The notes below the pieces were generated by a model. That model had not been told where the DNA came from, made no database searches, and was given only the letters and a program-made list of their open reading frames with translations. This document shows, in pieces, positions 17,449-26,848 of a stretch of 38,508 bases of DNA; the first letter of the stretch is position 1, and each line of letters opens with the position of its first letter. The DNA is taken from assembly GCA_902801825.1 (NCBI GenBank), contig CADCJS010000008.1, forward strand, positions 1 through 38,508, written 5' to 3'. The position numbers were made by a program, and so were the translations under genes. The stretch is from an uncultured Erysipelotrichaceae bacterium. GTDB taxonomy: Bacteria; Bacillota_I; Bacilli_A; RF39; UBA660.

Positions 17449-17470
17449 TTTTTATAGCGGGTGATTGATA

Positions 17471-19435
17471 GTGTTTAAAAATTTTATTAATGATATTAGA
17501 TTGGAAAGATTAACTTATTATTTAGAAAAAGTATTATTAAGTAAGATGCCTGAAAAAATAAAAGCATTTAATAAAATAAAAAAAATGAAACTAACTGATG
17601 AGATGGGATTACAAATACTTGATTATTCTGTTAAAGATTATAGTGATTCTATGTCTAGAGAAACTTTTTCTTTATCTCTTATAAGCTTATGTTTAGATAA
17701 TTACAAAGATGTTTATGAAGAAAAAATCAAAGAAATATTTCCTAATATTATTGATTCAAACAAAATAAAAGTATTAACTATATTATCATTTTTAGAAAAT
17801 GAAAGTGCGATAAGATTATATAAGGATTTAGTACTAAAATATTTTTCAAAAGAAGAAGTAATTCCTATTGGTAAATTAGGATCTAATCCTAAAAATTATG
17901 ATTTATTATTTCCTGATTTATATAAAGCATTTAATTTTGAAATTAAAAGAAATAGTATTTTGTTATTATTAAATGATTTTGTTAATAAGGGTATAGTTAA
18001 AGTAGATGATTTAAAAAAATATAAAAAAGTTTTACAAAAAGAAATATGTAAAATATTTAATGAAGCGATTAAATTTAAATTTAATAAAGATGAAAACTAT
18101 ATGACTAATATGGATTATGTTAATCTAAGATTTTATTTAGAAAGTGCGATTAATATTGAATTTTATGTTAGTAGTAGAGAAAGTAAAAAATTATTAGATA
18201 AATTATTTACAAAAAAAGACAATCAATTAAAACTATTTATACTTGAAAACTATATTAAAAAGAATAAAAAAATTGATAAAATGAATTTAAACTCTATCGC
18301 TAGAGATAAACTAAGTAGATATCCTTTATTTAGTTTATTAATGTATTATAACTTAGAAAGATTAATGCCAAAAAAATATTCAAATAATAAAGCATTATCT
18401 GAATCTGATATTTATTTAAATTATGCGATTAGTAAGAATTATACAGAATTTCCAACTAATTTGAAATTATATAAAGAAATTGAATTTAATAATTGTAAAT
18501 ATTATGTTTATAAATTTAAAGTTATGTCTTTATATAAATCTGTTATTAATGATTATGCGACTAATTATATAGTTGAAACAATAGGTTTAAATAAATATAA
18601 TGAAGAAAAAATTACAAATAATTATATTGGAATTAGTGGGGGATTTAATAAAGATTTAAATCCATCTGTTATTGAATTAAATCCTAAGAATTTCATGTTT
18701 ACTAAAACTGATGTAATTAATGATGACATTATTTATGATTTATTATCTAAAGAAGAAGTAAAACAAGAAGTAAAGATAGAATCAATTGATGAAAATGTTA
18801 ATGACATTATTGAAGAAAACACTAATTTAGAAAATATTGAAGAAACAAATATTAAAAAGTTTAGAATTATTAGTTTTAAAACATTATTTATAATACAATT
18901 TTTTCTTATTCTATTTTCATTTTCAATATTATTTTCATATGTTAAAGGATATAATATTTTAAAATTAGATGTTAAAGACAAAACAAATGATAATAGTATA
19001 AGTACTGTTTATAAGAAAACTAAATTTGATACTGTTAGTGATTTTAACGAAATAAATGCTTCTGATATATTTAATAAAGAAGAAACTGATTATTATGTAT
19101 TATTTTTTAAAAAAGAAAATTATTCAGAATATTATTTTTATATAGATTATTTAATTAAAAATAATCATTCTAAATTTTATTATGTAGATATATCTAAAGA
19201 AGAGAATAAATTTATCTTTGATAATAATGACTTAAATTTTGTTATTAAAGGTGATACATTATTAAAAGTTAATGAACATGAATATGAATTTTATGTTAGA
19301 GATAAAACTAATATTTTAAAAGAATTAAGAACAGAAGTAGATGTAATTAAAGAAAAAATATATAACGAAGAAAAGAAAAAGAAAGATAATAATACAAAGC
19401 AAAATAGTGATATTGAAAATAATAAAAAAGAATGA
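17471..19435 (+). CDS. Helical-repeat membrane protein with degenerate thioredoxin-like tail
   Basis: A 654-residue protein I cannot name. The start is the GTG at 17471 after GCGGGTGAT; a TTG 6 bases earlier is unlikely. The first ~250 residues are alpha-helical and may form HEAT-like repeats. Between them and the membrane segment is a mixed domain (about 270-420). One membrane helix follows at about 475-495. The C-terminal external domain (YYVLFFKKENYSEYYFYIDYL, FYYVDISKEEN, VIKGDTLLKVNEHEYEFYV) has the strand and helix order of a thioredoxin fold, but NYSEYY stands where CxxC would be, so it should not be redox active. This fold call is inference. It is Lys/Asn-rich with a charged tail and sits between two promoters. 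Confidence 0.6.
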   Translation: MFKNFINDIRLERLTYYLEKVLLSKMPEKIKAFNKIKKMKLTDEMGLQILDYSVKDYSDSMSRETFSLSLISLCLDNYKDVYEEKIKEIFPNIIDSNKIKVLTILSFLENESAIRLYKDLVLKYFSKEEVIPIGKLGSNPKNYDLLFPDLYKAFNFEIKRNSILLLLNDFVNKGIVKVDDLKKYKKVLQKEICKIFNEAIKFKFNKDENYMTNMDYVNLRFYLESAINIEFYVSSRESKKLLDKLFTKKDNQLKLFILENYIKKNKKIDKMNLNSIARDKLSRYPLFSLLMYYNLERLMPKKYSNNKALSESDIYLNYAISKNYTEFPTNLKLYKEIEFNNCKYYVYKFKVMSLYKSVINDYATNYIVETIGLNKYNEEKITNNYIGISGGFNKDLNPSVIELNPKNFMFTKTDVINDDIIYDLLSKEEVKQEVKIESIDENVNDIIEENTNLENIEETNIKKFRIISFKTLFIIQFFLILFSFSILFSYVKGYNILKLDVKDKTNDNSISTVYKKTKFDTVSDFNEINASDIFNKEETDYYVLFFKKENYSEYYFYIDYLIKNNHSKFYYVDISKEENKFIFDNNDLNFVIKGDTLLKVNEHEYEFYVRDKTNILKELRTEVDVIKEKIYNEEKKKKDNNTKQNSDIENNKKE

Positions 19436-19441
19436 TATAAT
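19413..19441 (+). promoter_or_regulatory. Promoter of the valS T-box transcript
   Basis: TTGAAA at 19413-19418, a 17-base spacer, then TATAAT at 19436-19441 preceded by TGA (extended -10). It lies in the last codons of the upstream gene, and the TG of the extended element is part of that gene's TGA stop. Confidence 0.75.
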
Positions 19442-19447
19442 TATTTT

Positions 19448-19662
19448 ATAAACGAAGAAAAAGAGGAGTAAAATAATTAATTATTATAGAGAGTCTAGGT
19501 TTGGTGAAACTAGGTATAATTGTTATTTGAAGGTAGCTTTTGAGTTTAATATCTAAGTAAATAGGATATTACGTTATTCGCGTTAAGAATTTAAGAGCAT
19601 AGAAATATCTATGAAGTAAGGTGGTACCGCCTAATGGGTCCTTACATCGTAGATATTTTTTT
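19448..19662 (+). promoter_or_regulatory. T-box leader of valS, valine specifier GTA
   Basis: This is a classic T-box riboswitch filling the gap before valS. The AGAGAGTC element of stem I begins at about 19488. GGTTTGGTGAAACT follows. The specifier loop near 19530 reads GGTAGCTTTTGAG with GTA (Val) at 19533-19535. The 14-base T-box AAGGTGGTACCGCC is at about 19619-19631; its TGGT pairs with a tRNA ending in A-CCA. The competing terminator pairs 19603-19621 with 19640-19658 and ends in a T run. Uncharged tRNA-Val would favour the antiterminator and turn valS on. Confidence 0.93.
19603..19662 (+). terminator. Conditional terminator of the valS T-box
   Basis: The left arm AAATATCTATGAAGTAAGG pairs with CCTTACATCGTAGATATTT, with one mismatch and one G-U pair, then runs into T residues. 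The T-box sequence lies in its loop, so antiterminator and terminator are mutually exclusive. Confidence 0.88.
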
Positions 19663-19682
19663 ATTTGAAAGGAGATTATTTT

Positions 19683-22259
19683 ATGTTAGAAACAAAATAT
19701 AATCATTTAGAAGTTGAAAGAGATAAATATGATAAATGGAAAGATAATGGTTATTTTAAATGTGATCCAAATAGTGATAAAGAACCATTTACAATTATAT
19801 TACCTCCACCAAATGTTACAGGTAAATTACATTTAGGACATGCATGGGATATATCACTTCAAGATATAGTTGCAAGATATAAAAGAATGGATGGTTATGA
19901 TGTATTATGGTTGCCTGGAACTGATCATGCTGCTATCGCAACTGAGTCAAAAGTAGTAAAAAAATTAAAAAAAGAAGGTATTAATAAATACGAAATAGGA
20001 AGAAAAAAATTTCTAGATGCTTGTTGGGATTGGACAAGAGAATATGGTGGTAATATTAGAAAAGAATGGGCTAATATGGGGTGTTCACTTGATTATACTT
20101 ATGAAAGATTTACTTTAGATGAATGGTCAGTTAATGCAGTTAATAAAGTGTTTATTGATTTATTTAATAAAGGACTTATATATAAAGGTAAAAGAATAAT
20201 TAACTGGGATCCAGAAGCTAAAACTGCTCTTTCTAATGAAGAAGTTAATTATAAAGATATACCTGGAGCTTTTTATCATATTAAATATTTTATAGAAGGA
20301 ACTGAAGATTATTTAGATGTAGCAACTACAAGACCTGAAACATTATTTGGAGATACTGCAGTTGCTGTTAATCCTAAAGATGATAGATATAAAGATTTAA
20401 TTGGTAAAAAGGTAATTGTTCCTATTGTTAATAGAATTGTACCTATTATTGGTGATGAACATGCTGATATAGAAAAAGGTACAGGTGTAGTTAAAATAAC
20501 TCCTGCACATGATCCTAATGACTTTGAAGTAGGTAATAGACATAATTTAGAAAGAATAGTTATTATGGATGAAACTGCTCATATGAATGAAAAAACTGGG
20601 AAATATAATGGTTATGATAGATTTGAATGTAGAGAAAATTTAGTTAATGAATTAAAAGAAAAAGATTTATTAATTAGAATAGAAGAAATAACACATTCTG
20701 TTGGTTTTTCAGAAAGAACAGATGCTATGGTAGAACCTTATTTATCAGAACAATGGTTTGTTAAGATGGATAAACTTTGTGAAGATTTAATTAAAGTTCA
20801 AGGTATCAAAGAAGAAAAAGTAGATTTCTTCCCAAAAAGATATAATAAAACAATTATACAAAAAGCAAAAGAATGTTATGACTGGTGTATATCTAGACAA
20901 TTATGGTGGGGTATAAGAATACCAGTTTGGTATAAAGATGATCAAATAAAAGCATCAGTTAAATCTCCAGGTGAAGGATGGGTACAAGATAAAGATGTAC
21001 TTGATACATGGTTTAGTTCTGCATTATGGCCATTCTCAACTCTAGGATGGGCTATGGAAGATAAAACTTTATTTGAAAGATATTATCCTACTAACTATTT
21101 ATCTACTGGATATGATATTTTATTTTTCTGGGTATTTAGAATGATGTTCCAATCATATGAATATACAAATAAAATGCCTTTTAAAGATTGTTTTATTCAT
21201 GGTCTAATAAGAGCAAAAGATGGAAGAAAAATGAGTAAATCACTTGGTAATGGTATAGAACCAATAGATATGGTTAATAAGTATGGAGCAGATGCTCTTA
21301 GATTTTATTTAACTACTAGTAGTGCGCCAGGTCTTGATTTAAGATTTGATGAAGATAAATTATCATCTACATGGAATTTTATTAATAAAATATGGAATGC
21401 ATCAAGATATACTTTAATGAATATTGGTGATATTAATGAATTAGATTTTAATAATTTAACATTCAGTGATAAATGGATATTAACAAAATTTAATAATACG
21501 GTAAAACAAGTTAGAAAAAACATGGAGAAGTATGATTTTCAAAATGTTGGTAGTGAGTTATATGATTTTATCTGGTCTGATTTTTGTGATGGATATATTG
21601 AATTTAGTAAGTTTGATATAAATAATTCTAGTACAAAGAGTACATTATTATATGTTTTAACTGGTATTATTAAAATGCTTCATCCATTTATGCCATTTGT
21701 TACAGAAGAAATATACCAAAAACTTCCTATTAAAGATAGCGAAAGTATTATGATTAGTAATTATCCTAAATATGATAAAAAATTAGTATTTAATGATACA
21801 ATTGATTTAATGGAATCTGTTAGAGATTATATTACTAAAGTAAGAATTGCTAAGAAAGATAATAATATTAAAAAAGATTGTAAATATTCCTTTAGATGTA
21901 GTGAAGAATCAAAGGTTGAAAATTTAATTTGTAATATGTTAAAATTAACTAAAGAAAATATCGCATATCAAAAAGAAATAGATACTTTTGAAAGTATTAG
22001 TGTTGATTATGATACAAAAGTATTTAATGCAAATTTAAAATTTTTCTTTGAAGTAAGTGAAGATGATAAAGAAAAGGAAAAAGAGAGTTTATTAAAAGAA
22101 AAAATGGTTTTAGAAAGTCAAATTTCTAGAAGAGAAAAGTTATTATCAAATCAAGGCTATGTAAATAATGCTCCTAAAGAATTAGTTGAAGAAGAAAGAA
22201 ATAAACTTGAAAATGAAAAAAGACAATTAATCGTCATTAATAATAAATTAGAAAGTTAA
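19683..22259 (+). CDS. valS: Valyl-tRNA synthetase
   Basis: An 858-residue class I synthetase that charges tRNA-Val. HLGH (the HIGH motif) is at residues 50-53 and KMSKS at 516-520. The editing domain lies between them (TTRPETLFGDTAVAV, GTGVVKITPAHDPNDFEVG). The anticodon-binding helices and the C-terminal coiled-coil arm (about 795-858) are present. Length is normal. The ATG at 19683 follows AAAGGAG; the in-frame TTG at 19665 would place the start inside the riboswitch terminator and is rejected. In B. subtilis valS directly follows ysxE; here five genes lie between them. Confidence 0.97.
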   Translation: MLETKYNHLEVERDKYDKWKDNGYFKCDPNSDKEPFTIILPPPNVTGKLHLGHAWDISLQDIVARYKRMDGYDVLWLPGTDHAAIATESKVVKKLKKEGINKYEIGRKKFLDACWDWTREYGGNIRKEWANMGCSLDYTYERFTLDEWSVNAVNKVFIDLFNKGLIYKGKRIINWDPEAKTALSNEEVNYKDIPGAFYHIKYFIEGTEDYLDVATTRPETLFGDTAVAVNPKDDRYKDLIGKKVIVPIVNRIVPIIGDEHADIEKGTGVVKITPAHDPNDFEVGNRHNLERIVIMDETAHMNEKTGKYNGYDRFECRENLVNELKEKDLLIRIEEITHSVGFSERTDAMVEPYLSEQWFVKMDKLCEDLIKVQGIKEEKVDFFPKRYNKTIIQKAKECYDWCISRQLWWGIRIPVWYKDDQIKASVKSPGEGWVQDKDVLDTWFSSALWPFSTLGWAMEDKTLFERYYPTNYLSTGYDILFFWVFRMMFQSYEYTNKMPFKDCFIHGLIRAKDGRKMSKSLGNGIEPIDMVNKYGADALRFYLTTSSAPGLDLRFDEDKLSSTWNFINKIWNASRYTLMNIGDINELDFNNLTFSDKWILTKFNNTVKQVRKNMEKYDFQNVGSELYDFIWSDFCDGYIEFSKFDINNSSTKSTLLYVLTGIIKMLHPFMPFVTEEIYQKLPIKDSESIMISNYPKYDKKLVFNDTIDLMESVRDYITKVRIAKKDNNIKKDCKYSFRCSEESKVENLICNMLKLTKENIAYQKEIDTFESISVDYDTKVFNANLKFFFEVSEDDKEKEKESLLKEKMVLESQISRREKLLSNQGYVNNAPKELVEEERNKLENEKRQLIVINNKLES

Positions 22260-22274
22260 AAAGGAGTTGTTTTT

Positions 22275-24545
22275 ATGAAATATTGTATGAATTGTAATTT
22301 AGATTATAATAATCAAGTGTCTTATTGTACTAATTGTGGTTGTAAATTAAGAAAGAAAACAAATTATAATAATTATATTTTGTTTTTTGGAGTATTACTT
22401 ATTATAATCTCTAGTATTGCTTTTGGGTTATTTAACTGGAATATTATGAATGATAATATGAAAATTTTATTTATATTTATAGAGTTTTTAATATCATTCT
22501 TAATTAAGTATTTTTATAAAAATAAGAATAAAAAGATATTTAATACTTTTGATATTATTTCAATTATATTTATTCCACTATTGTTAAATATGTTTTTAAA
22601 ATATAAACTTATAAATACTATAATTAGTGATAATGATTATTTAATGTATATATATTTATCAATTTTATATTTATTAACAACTATTATATTCTTTATATCA
22701 TCAAAGATATATAGTAATAAATTATCTACTTTATTTATGAATATAAGTTTAGTTATTTCATTTTATTATTTAAATCATATTAAATTAAATGGTATATCAT
22801 CATTCTGTATATCATTATTAGTAATATTATTATTAATTCAAATTTTTAATAGGTTTATTAATGATTTAAGTATTAAAAAAATATATACTATTTTATCAGA
22901 TATTATTATTACTTATTTTGCTTTCAGTATATATTATTATTTTATAAATATGAATTATAATGAAAGTATAATCATTTTTGGATTATATATTGTTAATAGT
23001 TTAATATTCTTATTTAATAAGAGTAATTATTTTATAAAATATATAATGCCTTATTCATTATTAATAGTTTCTATTATATTTTTAATAAATATATTTGATA
23101 ATAATACAAATATGATAGTTATTTTATTATTATTGTTTGCAATGTTATATTATTATATTTTTAGAATAAAAAATAATAAAACAAATAATATAACTATGTT
23201 TTTCTTAAATAGTATATTAAATGTTTCATTATTAAGTTATTACTTTTTTAAGGATAATAATTTAATGTTGTTAGTGACATCTATAATAAGTAATGTATTT
23301 TATATCAGTAGTTATTATATAAGTAATAATAAAAAGATAATATATCTTATTTTATTTACATTTTCTATTTTTATTATTTCATTAATAAATTATATTGATA
23401 TATTTGATAAGTTTTTTGGATTCTTATTCTTATCAGTTTTATATTTTATTATTTATAATATATTAAAAGGAAATAATAAAAATAATTATAATATATTCTT
23501 ATATAGTTCTTATGCATTAATATTAATTGAAAGTATATTGTTACTTACATATAATGAGTTTACATACTATTATATACTTACATTAATAACTATAATATAT
23601 TATTTTGTAATGACATTTTTCTTTAATAATAAGAATTCTCAACTTATTCTATTTATATTATTTATTGTATTATTACAAAATTGTATTTCATTATTTATTA
23701 CAAATTTAAATTATAATTTTATAATTATTTCTAATATTTTGTTTTTGATCCTAATATTAATATCTAGGTTGTTTAAATTTAATGTTAAAAAATATATTTA
23801 TTTTTCAATATTTATTCTTTTATATTCATTAATTGTATTTAATATTGAAAAGAATTTAGTAAAAATATCTTTAAGTATTTTAGGATATATTATTTCATAT
23901 AAGATAATTATTGAAGATAGTGAAGAAAAAAATAAGAATATATATTCTATAATTATATCCATTATTGGTTTAAATTATATTTATAATATATTTAAAATAA
24001 TGATTGATCCTATTGTAATATCATCCTTATTAACAATATTTTTTGATTTAGTATTAATAATAGTATTATATTTACTTGATAGATATAACGGTAAGCAATC
24101 AGTAATTATTAGTTTAATTGTTTTATTACCATATTTTACATTAATAGGTAATATAGATGTTGATATTAAATTTCAGTTATGTCTTTTACCTGTATTCTTA
24201 TATATATTTATAATAGGTGAATTAATTAATAGTAAGAATAAGATTATTAAAAATCTTATAATATTCTTTATAATTATGTTCTTATCATTATTATGTTTAA
24301 GAGTATATCTTATAGGTGTTATATTTAATTTAATATTATCCACTTTATTTATTATTATTTCATACTATAGAAATAATAAATATTTACTTACATATTCGTT
24401 AGTATTCTTATTTATAAATTTTGTATTAAGTTTATATAGTTTATTTAAAAATATAGGTTTAGTTATTGTTTTATTTATAATTGGAATAGTATTAATTGTA
24501 TTTTCAATTATTAATGAAAAGAGTAAGAATAATAAAGATGCATAG
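22275..24545 (+). CDS. Zinc-ribbon polytopic membrane protein
   Basis: A 756-residue protein. Residues 1-27 form a CxxC...CxxC zinc ribbon (YCMNCN, YCTNCGC). The rest is almost entirely hydrophobic, with some twenty or more membrane helices and very short polar loops rich in Asn and Lys. The architecture resembles DUF2157-type or other large zinc-ribbon membrane proteins of Firmicutes, which have no firm function. It lies 15 bases after valS with AAAAAGGAG, so it is probably read from the T-box transcript. A strong hairpin follows its stop. Confidence 0.75.
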   Translation: MKYCMNCNLDYNNQVSYCTNCGCKLRKKTNYNNYILFFGVLLIIISSIAFGLFNWNIMNDNMKILFIFIEFLISFLIKYFYKNKNKKIFNTFDIISIIFIPLLLNMFLKYKLINTIISDNDYLMYIYLSILYLLTTIIFFISSKIYSNKLSTLFMNISLVISFYYLNHIKLNGISSFCISLLVILLLIQIFNRFINDLSIKKIYTILSDIIITYFAFSIYYYFINMNYNESIIIFGLYIVNSLIFLFNKSNYFIKYIMPYSLLIVSIIFLINIFDNNTNMIVILLLLFAMLYYYIFRIKNNKTNNITMFFLNSILNVSLLSYYFFKDNNLMLLVTSIISNVFYISSYYISNNKKIIYLILFTFSIFIISLINYIDIFDKFFGFLFLSVLYFIIYNILKGNNKNNYNIFLYSSYALILIESILLLTYNEFTYYYILTLITIIYYFVMTFFFNNKNSQLILFILFIVLLQNCISLFITNLNYNFIIISNILFLILILISRLFKFNVKKYIYFSIFILLYSLIVFNIEKNLVKISLSILGYIISYKIIIEDSEEKNKNIYSIIISIIGLNYIYNIFKIMIDPIVISSLLTIFFDLVLIIVLYLLDRYNGKQSVIISLIVLLPYFTLIGNIDVDIKFQLCLLPVFLYIFIIGELINSKNKIIKNLIIFFIIMFLSLLCLRVYLIGVIFNLILSTLFIIISYYRNNKYLLTYSLVFLFINFVLSLYSLFKNIGLVIVLFIIGIVLIVFSIINEKSKNNKDA

Positions 24546-24559
24546 TATATGCATCTTTT
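24534..24559 (+). terminator. Intrinsic terminator after the valS transcript
   Basis: A perfect 11-base stem (AAAGATGCATA / TATGCATCTTT) has a 3-base loop and a short T run. It overlaps the stop codon. Confidence 0.7.
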
Positions 24560-24567
24560 AATATTTG

Positions 24568-24596
24568 TTGATTTTTAGTACATATTTTGTTATAAT
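24568..24596 (+). promoter_or_regulatory. Vegetative promoter of proS
   Basis: TTGATT at 24568-24573, 17 bases, then TATAAT at 24591-24596 preceded by TGT, which gives an extended -10. It ends 24 bases before the proS ATG. No T-box precedes proS. Confidence 0.8.
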
Positions 24597-24620
24597 TTAT
24601 GTGTTAATGGAGAAGAAATT

Positions 24621-26327
24621 ATGAAACTAAAAAATAGTTATTTTTTTACAATTAGGGAAAATACTAAGGATGAAGAAAGCATTTCTGGAAATCTTCTTGT
24701 TAGAAGTGGAATGATTAGAAAAACTTCTTCTGGTATCTATATGTATTTACCATTAGGTTATAAAGTTTTAAGAAATATAGAAAAAATAATTAGAGAAGAA
24801 ATGAATGAAATAGGTGCATTAGAAGTTTTAATGCCATCTTTAATTACTGAAGAAACATTTTCTAAAACAAATAGATTAGATAGTTTTGGAAAAGATATGT
24901 TTAAATTAAATGATAGATTTGATAAGAATTATACTTTAGGTCCTACTCATGAAGAGTTATTTACAATTGCTGCGAAGGCTAATGTTAATTCTTTTAAAAA
25001 TTTACCATTTATTCTATATCAAATTCAAACTAAGTTTAGAGATGAAAAGAGACCTAGATATGGTTTAATTAGAGTAAGAGAATTTTTAATGAAGGATGCA
25101 TATTCTTTTACTAAAGATCAACAAGGTTTAGATGATATGTATAATACTATGTTTAATACTTATAAGAAGATATTTGGAAGATTAGGTATTAATTATAAAA
25201 TTGTTAAAGCTTCTGTTGGAGCGATGGGTGGAGAATTATCTGAAGAGTTCCAAGCAATTACAGATATTGGTGAAGACACTTTAGTTATGTGTGAAAAGTG
25301 TGATTATTCTTCGAATCTTGAAATTAGTTCTTCTATGGTAATGGATAAAAAAAGTGATGAAAAACCTTTAGAAAAAGATTTAGTATTTACTGGTGAAGCG
25401 ACTACTAAAGATGAATTAATAGAATATTTACCAGAAGCTAGTAATAAAGTTGTTAAAACTATCATATATAAAGATGAAAATAATAAGTTATATGCTGTTT
25501 TAATAAAGGAAGATAGTGATATAAATGAAGATAAGTTATGTTCTTTAATTGGTGCTTTAAATGTTACTTTAGCAGATAAAAAAGATATTGAAAATAGATT
25601 AAAATCTTATGTTGGTAATGTAGGTCCTATTTTATTAGATTGTGATATTGTTATGGATAATGAAGTAGAATTAATGTCTAATTTTATAGTTGGAGCGAAT
25701 AAAAAGAATTATCATTATAAGAATGTAAATTTAAGTGATTTTAAGGTTACATTTAAAGGTGATATTAGAAATGTTAAAGAAGGAGATGCATGTCCTAATT
25801 GTGGTGCAAGTTTAATATTTAAAAAAGGAATTGAAATTGGTAATACTTTTAAAATTGGTACTAAATATTCTAAGGCATTAGATTTAACATATCAGGATGA
25901 AGAGAATAAATTAAATGAAGTATATATGGGTTGTTATGGTATTGGTTTAGGAAGATGTTTAGCAGCAATTGTTGAACAAAGACATGATGAAAAAGGTATT
26001 ATATGGCCTATGAATATTGCACCTTATAAAGTAGCTATTGTTGTTATTGATACTTTAAGTCAAGATCAAATGGATGCTGCAAATCATTTATATAAGGAAT
26101 TACAATATAATAATATTGAAACTATATTTGATGATAGAGAAGTTAGAGCAGGTGTGAAATTTAATGATATGGATTTAATTGGTATTCCAATTAGAATTAC
26201 AATTGGTAAAAAGATTGTTGAACATATAGTTGAATTAAAAAGAAGAAATAGTGATGAAGTTAAAGAAATTTCAATATTTGATGTAGTTGATAATATTCAA
26301 GATATTATAGAAGAAGAAAAAATATAA
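24621..26327 (+). CDS. proS: Prolyl-tRNA synthetase, bacterial type with editing insert
   Basis: A 568-residue class II synthetase that charges tRNA-Pro. Motif 1 lies near SGIYMYLPLGYKVLRNIEKI. TLGPTHEELFT and the motif 2 region FRDEKRPRYGLIRVREFLMKD follow. The INS editing domain occupies about 225-380 (EYLPEASNKVVKTIIYKD and onward). Motif 3 is GCYGIGLGRCLAAIVEQ, and an anticodon-binding domain closes the protein (IAPYKVAIVVID, DDREVRAGVKFNDMDLIGIP). Length is typical of the bacterial form. It has its own promoter and terminator. Confidence 0.97.
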   Translation: MKLKNSYFFTIRENTKDEESISGNLLVRSGMIRKTSSGIYMYLPLGYKVLRNIEKIIREEMNEIGALEVLMPSLITEETFSKTNRLDSFGKDMFKLNDRFDKNYTLGPTHEELFTIAAKANVNSFKNLPFILYQIQTKFRDEKRPRYGLIRVREFLMKDAYSFTKDQQGLDDMYNTMFNTYKKIFGRLGINYKIVKASVGAMGGELSEEFQAITDIGEDTLVMCEKCDYSSNLEISSSMVMDKKSDEKPLEKDLVFTGEATTKDELIEYLPEASNKVVKTIIYKDENNKLYAVLIKEDSDINEDKLCSLIGALNVTLADKKDIENRLKSYVGNVGPILLDCDIVMDNEVELMSNFIVGANKKNYHYKNVNLSDFKVTFKGDIRNVKEGDACPNCGASLIFKKGIEIGNTFKIGTKYSKALDLTYQDEENKLNEVYMGCYGIGLGRCLAAIVEQRHDEKGIIWPMNIAPYKVAIVVIDTLSQDQMDAANHLYKELQYNNIETIFDDREVRAGVKFNDMDLIGIPIRITIGKKIVEHIVELKRRNSDEVKEISIFDVVDNIQDIIEEEKI

Positions 26328-26343
26328 TCTTCTTCTTTTTTTT
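26309..26343 (+). terminator. Intrinsic terminator after proS
   Basis: The stem AGAAGAAGA / TCTTCTTCT has a 10-base A/T loop and is followed by T residues. It overlaps the proS stop codon. Confidence 0.75.
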
Positions 26344-26347
26344 GACA
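26342..26347 (+). promoter_or_regulatory. Candidate -35 box for the SPOR/radC operon
   Basis: A perfect TTGACA directly after the proS terminator. Candidate -10 boxes downstream (TTGTAT at 18-base spacing, TATTAT at 21-base spacing) are imperfect, so only the -35 is clear. Confidence 0.4.
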
Positions 26348-26389
26348 TTTTTTTATGTTTTTAATTTGTATTATATTAATGGTGATTAT

Positions 26390-26848
26390 ATGAAATATAT
26401 TAAATTAATTAGTTTTATTGTTATTATTATTTTATTTAGTGTATTAATCTATTTTTATATTAATATAACTAAAGAAAAGAAAACAAATACAGTATTTAGT
26501 GAAGATAATTATATATATTTGTTACAATATGGTGTTTATTCTTCTAAAGAGAATATGAATGAGAATACCAAAGATTTAATTAATTATTTTTATTATTCTG
26601 ATAAAGATGGTTATCATGTATTAATAGGTATTACTAGTAATGAAAATTTAATTGATAAAATAAAGGATTCTTATTATGTTACAGATAATATATATATTAG
26701 AAAGGAAAATATTAATAATAAAGAATTTATTGATAATTTAAAACAATATGATAAGTTAGTGAATGAAACTTATGATAAAAATATTATTGTTAATGCAGAA
26801 AAACAAATATTATCTAGATACGAGGAGTTGGTAATAAGAAATGAATAA
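26390..26848 (+). CDS. SPOR-domain-like membrane protein, possible SpoIIB equivalent
   Basis: A 152-residue protein starting at the ATG at 26390 after GGTGAT; the longer frame from 26342 begins inside the terminator and is rejected. Residues 3-23 are a membrane helix. About 40-108 fits a SPOR domain: YIYLLQYGVYSSKENM is the opening strand, YHVLIGITSN the central strand, and DNIYIRKE the last. SPOR domains bind denuded peptidoglycan at septa. In B. subtilis SpoIIB is a bitopic SPOR protein encoded just before maf-radC, and this gene lies just before radC (8-base overlap). I infer it is the SpoIIB counterpart acting in septal wall thinning at engulfment; maf is absent here. Confidence 0.6.
   Translation: MKYIKLISFIVIIILFSVLIYFYINITKEKKTNTVFSEDNYIYLLQYGVYSSKENMNENTKDLINYFYYSDKDGYHVLIGITSNENLIDKIKDSYYVTDNIYIRKENINNKEFIDNLKQYDKLVNETYDKNIIVNAEKQILSRYEELVIRNE

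Noticed and set aside
19665-19683. Longer valS start at TTG 19665
   Set aside because: It lies at the T-box terminator's T run and overlaps the ribosome site that serves the ATG at 19683.
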